Assembly: GCA_910588945.1 (NCBI GenBank)
Contig: CAJUSF010000017.1
Location: forward strand, 1-8,895
Direction: 5' to 3'
DNA from: an uncultured Eggerthellaceae bacterium
Lineage (GTDB): Bacteria > Actinomycetota > Coriobacteriia > Coriobacteriales > Eggerthellaceae
Length of the DNA: 8,895 bases
In this document: positions 1 to 5,211 of the stretch, one piece after another
How positions within the stretch are numbered: position 1 is the first letter of the stretch
How the letters are laid out: each line of letters opens with the position of its first letter
The notes under the pieces: generated by a model
Told to the model about the DNA's origin: nothing
Databases searched by the model: none
Seen by the model: the letters and a program-made list of their open reading frames with translations, nothing else
Program-made: the position numbers and the translations under genes

Positions 1-1
1 A

Positions 2-277
2 CTTCTGATTGTTGCAAGCATACTTGCTATCATCGGCATCCTTTGCAAGCGCATTCAGCTGCTTGTCGGGGGATTTCAACTTCCAAACCTTGATTATGCA
101 GGTGCGATGACATCAATGACGGTAACGAACTGGGAAGCTGGCTGGACAGGAGCCTATTCAGGCATGGTCTACTGGCCAACACTTCTTGAGTTCGGTGTAA
201 TGATTGGCGTTGTTGCACTGGCAGGACTTATCTTCTTGCTGGGCATTAAGTATCTAGCCCTTCGCCCGAAAGAGTAG
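2..277 (+). CDS. NrfD-type membrane subunit, 3' end only
   Basis: This is the C-terminal 91 codons of a gene that begins before the window; the open frame starts at base 2 and stops at TAG 275-277. The translation has a hydrophobic helix, then KRIQLLVGG, a polar loop containing TNWEAGW, then YWPTLLEFG leading into a last hydrophobic helix and a short basic tail (LRPKE). The K/N-R-x-x-x-x-V stretch followed by a Y-x-P-x-x-x-E loop and final helix is the usual end of NrfD/PsrC-family quinol-binding subunits of molybdoenzyme complexes. Such proteins pass electrons between the quinone pool and an iron-sulfur subunit. It probably closes an upstream operon resembling the one at the right end of the window, because the next gene is more than 300 bp away. 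The family call is fairly sure; the enzyme it serves cannot be told. Confidence 0.8.
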   Translation, partial: LLIVASILAIIGILCKRIQLLVGGFQLPNLDYAGAMTSMTVTNWEAGWTGAYSGMVYWPTLLEFGVMIGVVALAGLIFLLGIKYLALRPKE

Positions 278-289
278 TTTTTATCGCGA

Positions 290-320
290 GCGAAGCAGAG
301 ATCTCTCAACTCCGCTTCGC
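290..320 (+). terminator. Possible terminator hairpin after the first NrfD gene
   Basis: Eleven-base arms at 290-300 and 310-320 pair except for one A/C mismatch around a 9-base loop, starting 13 bp after the stop codon. No run of T follows, so it is not a textbook Rho-independent terminator. Its position makes transcript end or 3' end protection the likeliest role. Confidence 0.35.
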
Positions 321-333
321 CTATCATTTCCGT

Positions 334-364
334 CTCAAAGGATACCCCCTCTCTTACCTTTGAG
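334..364. repeat. Inverted repeat, 8-bp arms
   Basis: CTCAAAGG at 334-341 is the exact reverse complement of CCTTTGAG at 357-364, with a pyrimidine-rich 15-base spacer. It is the second of three inverted repeats in this gap and has no T-tract. It could be part of a termination region or a protein site; the role is not decided. Confidence 0.35.
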
Positions 365-372
365 CGTCCCTT

Positions 373-413
373 GGTATCCCGGCTGCCTCCCTCTTGTCAG
401 CAGTCGGGATATC
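373..413. repeat. Inverted repeat, 14-bp arms with two G-T pairs
   Basis: The arms at 373-386 and 400-413 can pair over 14 bases, twelve Watson-Crick and two G-T, around a 13-base loop. This is the strongest of the three stems between the first NrfD gene and the next one. No T-run follows it on the + strand, so terminator function is uncertain. The rest of the gap up to 570 shows no gene or convincing promoter; TACAAT at 479-484 and 527-532 lack a good -35. Confidence 0.4.
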
Positions 414-590
414 GCATTTACATGAACAAAGTTATTTCCGTCTTATCAATTCCCCATCCCCCGTGTCGCATTTTTCAATACAATGGAGTCACAATAAATC
501 GATCAACAGCCGTTGTTGTTCGCCAGTACAATGACCAACACGACGCTCAGCGTAATCGACGTTGACCCACGAGAGAGGTGAAACGCAGAT

Positions 591-1586
591 ATGAGTATGC
601 TTATCGTTTGCTATCTGTTTTTCACAGGCATGGGTGCAAGCGCTTTGTTTGCTGGATGCGCGTGGGAAACACTGACACCGTATCGCCTACGCAATACCGA
701 GCTTGCTTCGTCTGGCACGATCGAGGGAGTGAGTGAGATTGCTGTTACCTCTCGTACGTTTGGTTTGCGTCTACCGGTCTCATGGTTTATGCCTAACGAG
801 GCGTATCGAGGGTTTTTCGCTCCCATCTACGGTGCGGGTCAGGCGGCGGTGCTGCTCGGAATGCTCTTCTTGTTCGCCGACTTAGGCCGCCCCGATCGGG
901 TGCTTTCGATCTTTACCCACCCTACGCTTTCATTCATCACGATTGGCGCGTATTTGCTGGTCGGAGTGCTAGTTTGTTCGCTGGCCTCAATATGCACGTG
1001 GGTTCTTTCTGTTCCCATCCCTCGCGTTATTGCGGCCGCTGCCCGTATCCTTTGTCTCTTCTTAGCGCTTGCGGTAATGGCATATGCGGGAATGTTTCTC
1101 GCAAGTCTTGATGCGGTGCGATTCTGGCATTCAATTTGGCTGCCGCTTGTGTTTGTTGTCTCCGCGATGTCGACCGGGCTTGCGCTTTCGATGGGATCCG
1201 TTATGCTGCTTGGAACGCCTGATCGGTTCGCCACGACGCTTATGTCGGCTCGCAAAATCGATGCGGTGCTGATTCTCCTTGAGATGGTGCTGCTGGTCTT
1301 TTTGGTGATCGGAGCATTCAACGGAACAAGTGAGTCGAGGTATGCTGTTCAAGATCTTCTATTTGGTGAACATGCTGCCACGTTTTGGGTGTTCGTGGTG
1401 ATATGTGGGTTGGCCTTCCCGTTCTTTGCGGAATTGTTTGCAAAGAATGATGACGGAAGGCTGAAGGCGCTCTTTTTGATTGCGGTACTGATCGGCGGAT
1501 TTTTCCTGCGCTGGTGCATTGTTGAGGTGGGTTCGACCCCGGATCTATCATGGGCGATGACGATGATGTTCAGCGGGTCTGTATAG
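591..1586 (+). CDS. Orphan NrfD/DmsC-like integral membrane protein
   Basis: A 331-residue membrane protein with about eight hydrophobic helices (roughly 2-24, 75-97, 113-138, 148-172, 178-206, 224-244, 262-284, 293-312). Family marks are the first helix FFTGMGASALFAG, the ADLGRPDRV loop at 96-104 (compare VDLGQPLRL in the NrfD gene at 8407), FWHSIWLPLVF at 178-188, and a last helix with FLRWCIVEVG near 305-314. These match NrfD/PsrC quinol-interacting subunits. The start is ATG 591 with AGAGAGGTG at 572-580. In known complexes such a subunit sits beside an iron-sulfur and a molybdopterin subunit; here the neighbours are a GntR regulator and an SPFH gene, so it may partner with an enzyme coded elsewhere. 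The loop between helices 1 and 2 (about 25-74) is long. Family call good; partner and quinone role inferred. Confidence 0.8.
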   Translation: MSMLIVCYLFFTGMGASALFAGCAWETLTPYRLRNTELASSGTIEGVSEIAVTSRTFGLRLPVSWFMPNEAYRGFFAPIYGAGQAAVLLGMLFLFADLGRPDRVLSIFTHPTLSFITIGAYLLVGVLVCSLASICTWVLSVPIPRVIAAAARILCLFLALAVMAYAGMFLASLDAVRFWHSIWLPLVFVVSAMSTGLALSMGSVMLLGTPDRFATTLMSARKIDAVLILLEMVLLVFLVIGAFNGTSESRYAVQDLLFGEHAATFWVFVVICGLAFPFFAELFAKNDDGRLKALFLIAVLIGGFFLRWCIVEVGSTPDLSWAMTMMFSGSV

Positions 1587-1611
1587 GGTGCAGAAATTAA
1601 GACTGCAAGGT

Positions 1612-1635
1612 TACGCGAAGGGTGTGTGTCGCGTA
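1612..1635. promoter_or_regulatory. Candidate operator for the GntR gene
   Basis: TACGCGA (1612-1618) and TCGCGTA (1629-1635) form a perfect 7-bp inverted repeat with a 10-bp spacer, ending 5 bp before the AGGAGG of the GntR gene. GntR-family regulators bind inverted repeats as dimers and often control their own genes. The site was not seen elsewhere in the window, which fits autoregulation, but this is inferred from position only. Confidence 0.45.
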
Positions 1636-1657
1636 TGCGAAGGAGGTGAGATGCTTG

Positions 1658-2053
1658 GTGATATTTGAGGTTGACCGACAGAGTGATCTGCCGCCTTGGC
1701 TGCAGTTGCGCAATCGCCTGGCGTATCTCATCACCTCCGGGCATTTCAAGCCGGGCGAGAAGCTTCCCACCGTGCGCGGGCTTGCTGCCGACATCTCGAT
1801 CAATTTTAATACTGTGAATAAAGCCTATATCAGCTTGATGGAAGAGGGCTATATTGAATCCAAGCCTGGCAAGGGCACGATTGTGCGGGATATCAGCCCT
1901 GAAGAAGTTGAGAAACTCAAATCGGTCGATACGCTGATCGAGGATTGCGTACAGGCGTGTTTGGCGATGGGCTTTGATTTTGACGAGGTGCATAAGCGGA
2001 TTAACAAAAAGATGCACGATATGAAACAGGAACGTATGGAGAACGACTCGTGA
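1658..2053 (+). CDS. GntR-family transcriptional regulator, YtrA type
   Basis: A short DNA-binding protein of 131 residues from GTG 1658. It has an N-terminal winged helix-turn-helix (about 10-78) with the GntR signature GEKLPTVRGLAADISIN, then NTVNKAYISLMEEGYIESK and the wing PGKGTIV. The tail of about 50 residues is helical and charged and is too small for a ligand domain of FadR, HutC or MocR type, which marks the YtrA subfamily. I chose GTG 1658 because AGGAGG at 1641-1646 lies 11 bp upstream and the protein then starts MIFEVDRQSDLP, as is usual for the subfamily; TTG 1655 is also possible, and the GTG at 1622 lies before the ribosome binding site. It follows the NrfD-like gene by 71 bp. 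YtrA-type proteins often repress membrane transport operons; likely targets here are its own gene and neighbours. Confidence 0.87.
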   Translation: MIFEVDRQSDLPPWLQLRNRLAYLITSGHFKPGEKLPTVRGLAADISINFNTVNKAYISLMEEGYIESKPGKGTIVRDISPEEVEKLKSVDTLIEDCVQACLAMGFDFDEVHKRINKKMHDMKQERMENDS

Positions 2054-2151
2054 TCGCATGCCAGCATGTCGGTCAGATTGTCAGGGCCATGTCAGGGGGC
2101 GGGGATGATGGCATGATCCACGCTTCATCTCGCAAATCGTTGCAAAAAGCA

Positions 2152-2165
2152 TTATCCTAGGATAA
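2152..2165. promoter_or_regulatory. TTATCCTAGGATAA palindrome upstream of SPFH gene
   Basis: A perfect 14-bp palindrome lies 31 bp before the SPFH start. Identical copies occur at 4886-4899 and 4907-4920, before the molybdoenzyme operon. A -35-like TTGCAA lies at 2140-2145, and GATAAA inside and after the palindrome (2161-2166) could act as a poor -10 at 15-bp spacing, so a bound protein would cover the promoter. The regulator is unknown. Confidence 0.6.
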
Positions 2166-2196
2166 ATAAGTCAATGGCACATAAAGGGAGCGCGCC

Positions 2197-3171
2197 ATGA
2201 GCTTGAAGGACAAAGTCGACAAAACAGCGAAGCAGGGCAAAGAGGGCGGTCGCAATCGCGGAGTGGTGCTTGATTCGCCAGTTATTCAGACCGACCGAAC
2301 AGCATCGCGTGCTGGCGCAATCATCTTTTCAACGGCGATTTTCGCGATCCTGTTCGCCGTCGTTCAAGCGGTATGCATCTACCTTTTCACACATATTGAC
2401 TTCATGAGTATAGTTGTGGGTTTGGTAGCTGGCTGGCTGGGTGTGTCGACGATCCATATCGCCGAGCAGTGGGAGCGCATTGTCGTTTTGCGTTTCGGCA
2501 AGTTCAATCGCGTGTCGGGTCCTGGCCTGGTGTTCACGTGGCCGATCATCGAGCACTGCTCGCTCACGGTAGACATGCGCATTCGTTCGATTCCCTTCGG
2601 TGCAAAAGAAACGCTTACTGCCGATCTTGTTCCGCTTGATGTGGATGCGGTGCTGTATTGGATGGTGTGGGATGCCGAAAAGGCTGCACTTGAGGTGAGC
2701 AATTATAGCCTGGCGGTGCAGCTTGCGGCGCAGACCGCGCTGCGCGATGCCATCGGACGATCATCGGTGGCGGGTATTACCATCCGGCGCAACCAGCTGG
2801 ACAAAGAGTTGACGACGTTGCTCGAGGAGAAGGTGTCCGAATGGGGGATCACGATTACTTCGGTAGAAATTCGGGACATTCTTGTGCCGGAGGCGCTGCA
2901 AGAGGTGATGTCGCTCGAGGCGCAGGCAGAGCAGCGTAAGAAGGCGCGCATCATTTTGATGGAGGCCGAACAGGTGATGTCTGATATGGCAACAGACATC
3001 GATGAGGCCTACGAGGGCAAGCAAGCGGCTCTTGATATGCGTCGAATGCATTTGATGTATGAAAGCGTACGTGACACCGGTGGAACCGTGGTGCTGCCTA
3101 GCTCGCTCGCTGATGCATTTGGTGATGATGTGCCCGAGGATGTTGAGAAGCTGCTGAAAAATATCGGGTAA
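2197..3171 (+). CDS. Stomatin/slipin-like SPFH (band 7) membrane protein
   Basis: A 324-residue membrane-anchored scaffold protein. The N-terminus is polar and basic (1-40), followed by two hydrophobic stretches (about 41-64 and 68-86), then the SPFH domain starting with ERIVVLRFGKFNRVSGPG at 93-110. The later part carries the stomatin-type segments LRDAIGR (182-188) and WGITITSVEIRDILVPEALQ (216-235), then a charged helix rich in Glu, Lys and Arg (about 237-260) that normally promotes oligomers. Stomatins form ring-like or cage-like membrane assemblies that organise membrane domains and modulate partner proteins. ATG 2197 follows AAAGGGAG at 2183-2190. Bacterial stomatins are often paired with an NfeD protein, but no NfeD gene follows here. 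The gene lies 143 bp after the GntR gene and has the TTATCCTAGGATAA site in its leader, linking it to the molybdoenzyme operon. Family certain, job unknown. Confidence 0.9.
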   Translation: MSLKDKVDKTAKQGKEGGRNRGVVLDSPVIQTDRTASRAGAIIFSTAIFAILFAVVQAVCIYLFTHIDFMSIVVGLVAGWLGVSTIHIAEQWERIVVLRFGKFNRVSGPGLVFTWPIIEHCSLTVDMRIRSIPFGAKETLTADLVPLDVDAVLYWMVWDAEKAALEVSNYSLAVQLAAQTALRDAIGRSSVAGITIRRNQLDKELTTLLEEKVSEWGITITSVEIRDILVPEALQEVMSLEAQAEQRKKARIILMEAEQVMSDMATDIDEAYEGKQAALDMRRMHLMYESVRDTGGTVVLPSSLADAFGDDVPEDVEKLLKNIG

Positions 3172-3253
3172 CAAATGTGGTTGTGAGCTAGAGGGACTGA
3201 GTCGGGATGGACAACGGTTTCTCTTGTGAGTCGGGGATATCGATTCTGTTGGT

Positions 3254-3287
3254 GAGCCAGAGGAGCTAGGAGAGCCAGGGGAGCTAA
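3254..3287. repeat. Two-copy 16-bp direct repeat
   Basis: Bases 3254-3269 and 3272-3287 match at 14 of 16 positions (GAGCCAGAGGAGCTAG versus GAGCCAGGGGAGCTAA), period 18. They lie in the gap after the SPFH gene, which is otherwise purine-rich with no gene or clear terminator; a weak CGGAA/TTCCG hairpin sits at 3290-3303. Probably a minor slippage duplication. Confidence 0.4.
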
Positions 3288-3317
3288 GCCGGAAACGGTT
3301 CCGCTGACTTGCTTCTT

Positions 3318-3381
3318 CGTCCGTAAAAGTGGCACAGATGCCACAAATACGTCCGTAAAAATGGCGCAAGTGCCATAAATC
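3318..3381. repeat. Tandem pair of 32-bp hairpin repeats before the ATPase gene
   Basis: Two adjoining 32-bp units (3318-3349 and 3350-3381) match at 26 of 32 positions, both starting CGTCCGTAAAA. Each contains a 6-bp stem with a 4-base loop: GTGGCA/TGCCAC at 3329-3344 and ATGGCG/TGCCAT at 3361-3376. The outer stem pair changes from G-C to A-T, keeping the pairing, and another change gives a G-T pair. The second unit ends 13 bp before the -10 of the ATPase promoter. This fits twin operator sites, or a structured element, controlling the ATPase. Confidence 0.6.
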
Positions 3382-3391
3382 AGGACGAACT

Positions 3392-3400
3392 TGCTATACT
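3392..3400 (+). promoter_or_regulatory. Extended -10 promoter of the ATPase gene
   Basis: TGCTATACT is an extended -10 element (TG-N-TATACT, five of six to TATAAT). A weak -35 GTGCCA lies at 3370-3375, inside the second hairpin repeat, at 19-bp spacing. Transcription would start near 3407, leaving a short leader with AAAAGGA (3415-3421) before GTG 3430. A protein on the repeats would overlap the -35 region. Confidence 0.5.
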
Positions 3401-3429
3401 GTCTGCAAAGCGAGAAAAGGACGGAAACC

Positions 3430-4734
3430 GTGTATAGATCGATTTCGGCAAAGCTTAATCAGTGGAATAAAGCTGAAGGCCGCAAGCCGCTTCTTTTGCA
3501 GGGCGCTCGACAGGTAGGCAAAACGTGGGCTCTCAAGGAGTTTGGGGAAACATCGTTTGATGCGCTGGCATACGTGAATTTCATGGAAGACAGAACGCTT
3601 GGTGCCGTGTTTGAGGGCGATCTGAATCCTGAACGCATTTTGCGCGCAATCAGTTTACAAACGGGTATTCAAGTTGAAGACCAGAGCACCCTTGTCGTTT
3701 TTGATGAGGTGCAGGAATGCCCGCAAGCTCTTACATCGCTCAAGTTCTTCGCCGAGCACCGCCCGGATATCCCGATTATCGCAGCAGGCTCTTTGCTGGG
3801 GGTTGCCCTTCATAGGGGCGTTTCATTTCCGGTGGGAAAAGTCGATCATCTGACGCTGTATCCTCTTACCTTTAGGGAATATCTCCGCAATGCCGATGAG
3901 GCTCTTTGCAAATGTCTTGATGATCAGGATGTCGACATGCTTGATGCGTTTCGGGAAAGATTCATCGAGCACCTCAAGACGTACTATTTCACCGGCGGCA
4001 TGCCCGAGGTGGTGGACACATTCCTTACGACCAAAAGCCATGAAAAGGTACGCGAGGTGCAAAATCGGTTGCTTTATGACTACGAGCATGATTTCTCGAA
4101 GTATGTCGATCCGCTTCTTGCGGAAAAAATACGTTTGGTGTGGGAATCTGCGCCTGCACAGCTGGGTCGGGAGAATAAGAAGTTTTTGTATTCTGCGGTG
4201 AGAAAGGGTGCGCGCGCTCGAGGATATGAGGAGGCTATTCGGTGGCTTCAGGATGCAGGGCTCATTTTGAAGGTGAATCGAATCAGCAAGCCAAGACTTC
4301 CGCTCGCGGGATATGAAGACAAAGATGCCTTCAAGCTGTATTTTTTCGATGTTGGACTTCTCGGGGCGGCTTCTCTGCTTGATCCTTCGGTTCTGCTTGA
4401 GAAAAACGCTCTGTTCTCTGAATTTAAGGGATCGCTTACCGAGAATTATGTGTGCCAAGAATTGGTTGGGCAATGTGGAATCAAGCCGTATTATTGGTCG
4501 GCGGAAAACTCGCAAGGGGAAGTTGATTTCGTATATGCCTTCAACAATGCAATCATGCCTGTTGAGGTAAAGGCAGAAGTGAACCTGCGTGCGAAAAGTT
4601 TGCGATCGTTTGTTGAGCGCTATCAGCTTGAGAAGGGGTTGCGTCTGTCTCTTTCGGGCTTTGAGGAACAGGACTGGCTGATCAATATGCCGCTGTATGC
4701 AACGAGTCTGTTGCCGGAGTTCCCGGCCTCTTAG
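3430..4734 (+). CDS. AAA-family ATPase with DUF4143 C-terminal domain
   Basis: A 434-residue cytosolic ATPase of the AAA_14-DUF4143 type. It shows Walker A GARQVGKT (25-32), Walker B LVVFDEVQ (88-95), a sensor-like AAGSLLGVAL segment, FPVGKVDHLTLYPLTFREYL, and GGMPEVVDTFL before a winged-helix-like middle. The C-terminal part has KLYFFDVGLLGA and GSLTENYVCQELV, then GEVDFV and MPVEVKA. E338, D366 and E379-x-K381 are placed like a PD-(D/E)XK nuclease core, as is known for DUF4143 proteins, though nuclease activity is rarely shown. I chose GTG 3430, giving MYRSISAKLNQW, because AAAAGGA lies 8 bp upstream; a TTG at 3391 in the same frame overlaps the promoter. The length is normal and the frame intact. 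Such genes are common, often present in several copies, and scattered in anaerobes; the cell role is not established. It is a single-gene unit between two respiratory regions. Confidence 0.88.
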   Translation: MYRSISAKLNQWNKAEGRKPLLLQGARQVGKTWALKEFGETSFDALAYVNFMEDRTLGAVFEGDLNPERILRAISLQTGIQVEDQSTLVVFDEVQECPQALTSLKFFAEHRPDIPIIAAGSLLGVALHRGVSFPVGKVDHLTLYPLTFREYLRNADEALCKCLDDQDVDMLDAFRERFIEHLKTYYFTGGMPEVVDTFLTTKSHEKVREVQNRLLYDYEHDFSKYVDPLLAEKIRLVWESAPAQLGRENKKFLYSAVRKGARARGYEEAIRWLQDAGLILKVNRISKPRLPLAGYEDKDAFKLYFFDVGLLGAASLLDPSVLLEKNALFSEFKGSLTENYVCQELVGQCGIKPYYWSAENSQGEVDFVYAFNNAIMPVEVKAEVNLRAKSLRSFVERYQLEKGLRLSLSGFEEQDWLINMPLYATSLLPEFPAS

Positions 4735-4735
4735 C

Positions 4736-4854
4736 ATCGCTGACATCAGGCGCTCGGCATCCATGGCGTTCTTGACGCTCTGGATGTTTTGGATGCGCAG
4801 GGCATCTTGGGAGCATAGGGCATTTCCGGTTTCTCTAGTGCTTCCTACTTTCAT
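4736..4854 (-). pseudogene. Possible remnant of a minus-strand gene
   Basis: On the minus strand, ATG at 4854-4852 opens a frame starting MKVGSTRETGNALCSQD and reading ALRIQNIQSVKNAMDAERLM, about 40 residues with coding-like codons (many ending in G or C). Beyond about 4735 the same frame runs antisense into the ATPase gene and there looks like noise. This may be the 5' end of a gene cut off when the ATPase arrived, or chance. I do not recognise the family. A weak GAGG sits 3 bp before the ATG. Confidence 0.25.
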
Positions 4855-4868
4855 TATCCTCAAAATAA
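4854..4868. promoter_or_regulatory. Degenerate copy of the TTATCCTAGGATAA site
   Basis: TTATCCT at 4854-4860 is a perfect half-site, followed by a diverged right half ending ATAA, one base longer than the perfect copies. It begins 32 bp before the first perfect copy, about three helical turns, so it could be a weak third site on the same face of the DNA. Confidence 0.3.
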
Positions 4869-4874
4869 TATAAT
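4869..4874 (+). promoter_or_regulatory. TATAAT -10 box in the molybdoenzyme control region
   Basis: TATAAT is a perfect -10 in an A+T-rich stretch. The -35 region (TACTTT, 4846-4851) is poor, suggesting a weak or activator-dependent promoter. Transcription would begin near 4881, so the tandem palindromes at 4886-4920 would lie just downstream of the start, a typical place for a repressor to block. The leader would then be about 330 bases. Confidence 0.4.
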
Positions 4875-4885
4875 CATTCTCAAGG

Positions 4886-4920
4886 TTATCCTAGGATAAG
4901 TCTTGATTATCCTAGGATAA
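4886..4920. promoter_or_regulatory. Tandem TTATCCTAGGATAA operators
   Basis: Two perfect copies of the 14-bp palindrome lie at 4886-4899 and 4907-4920, with starts 21 bp apart, two helical turns. The flanks add CAAG at 4881-4884 and CTTG at 4921-4924, giving an overall dyad. In-phase tandem palindromes are typical of cooperative binding by a dimeric regulator. The copy before the SPFH gene is identical, so the two genes likely share a regulator. Confidence 0.72.
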
Positions 4921-4941
4921 CTTGATACTGTAAGCTCAACA

Positions 4942-4957
4942 AGAATCGGCCGATTCT
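4942..4957. promoter_or_regulatory. 16-bp perfect palindrome AGAATCGGCCGATTCT
   Basis: This perfect palindrome lies 21 bp after the tandem operators and differs wholly from them, so it may bind a second regulator. With no loop it is better suited to a dimeric DNA-binding protein than to an RNA stem. The following 200 bp hold TTGACA at 5069-5074 and TTGACG at 5107-5112, but neither has a convincing -10 at the right distance. Confidence 0.5.
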
Positions 4958-5179
4958 CTAAATGGGGGAAAGTCTCGAAAGAGTCCTTATCTAGGGTGCT
5001 TGGTGTTGTGCGTTAGGTTTGTTATTGATGGCTTGTGATTATCGGCGGTTGGCGGCGAAGCGTGTCTGTTGACAATGCGCGATCGGCATGTCGTAGGCAA
5101 ACGCGGTTGACGTTGATGTTAATTCTCGATGATGCCAATTCCATCAGATATTAAGCAAGCTCCTTCGAGACTTTCAAAG

Positions 5180-5200
5180 CATTCTTTTGAGAGAAGAATG
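5180..5200 (+). promoter_or_regulatory. Stem-loop touching the molybdoenzyme ribosome binding site
   Basis: CATTCTT (5180-5186) pairs exactly with AAGAATG (5194-5200), and the stem can grow by a G-T and an A-T pair to a 3-base loop. Its last base lies at the edge of GGAGGAG (5200-5206), the ribosome binding site for ATG 5212. The stem might modulate translation start or stabilise the message end. Confidence 0.35.
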
Positions 5201-5211
5201 GAGGAGAGGAT

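Noticed and set aside
371..565. A 64-codon + strand frame in the gap before the NrfD-like gene
   Set aside because: It starts at a TTG inside an inverted repeat, has no ribosome binding site, and its composition does not look like protein.
1349..2059. A 236-codon minus-strand frame opposite the NrfD-like and GntR genes
   Set aside because: It is a shadow frame across two clear genes and their gap, with no recognisable domain.
3318..3381. CRISPR array reading of the two hairpin repeats
   Set aside because: There are only two adjoining units with no spacers between them and no cas genes.
3823..4863. A 346-codon minus-strand frame opposite the ATPase
   Set aside because: It is mostly the antisense of a well-supported ATPase gene and has no family features there; only its first 40 codons, outside that gene, are kept as a possible remnant.
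4986..4997. Further TTATCCTAGGATAA copy at TTATCTAGGGT
   Set aside because: It lacks one central base and the right half does not match, so it is not separable from chance.
5069..5099. TTGACA at 5069 as the main promoter of the molybdoenzyme
   Set aside because: No acceptable -10 is found 16-18 bp downstream (CGTAGG at 17 bp).
5107..5126. FNR-like box around TTGATG at 5113
   Set aside because: Only the left half matches TTGAT-N4-ATCAA; the right half does not.
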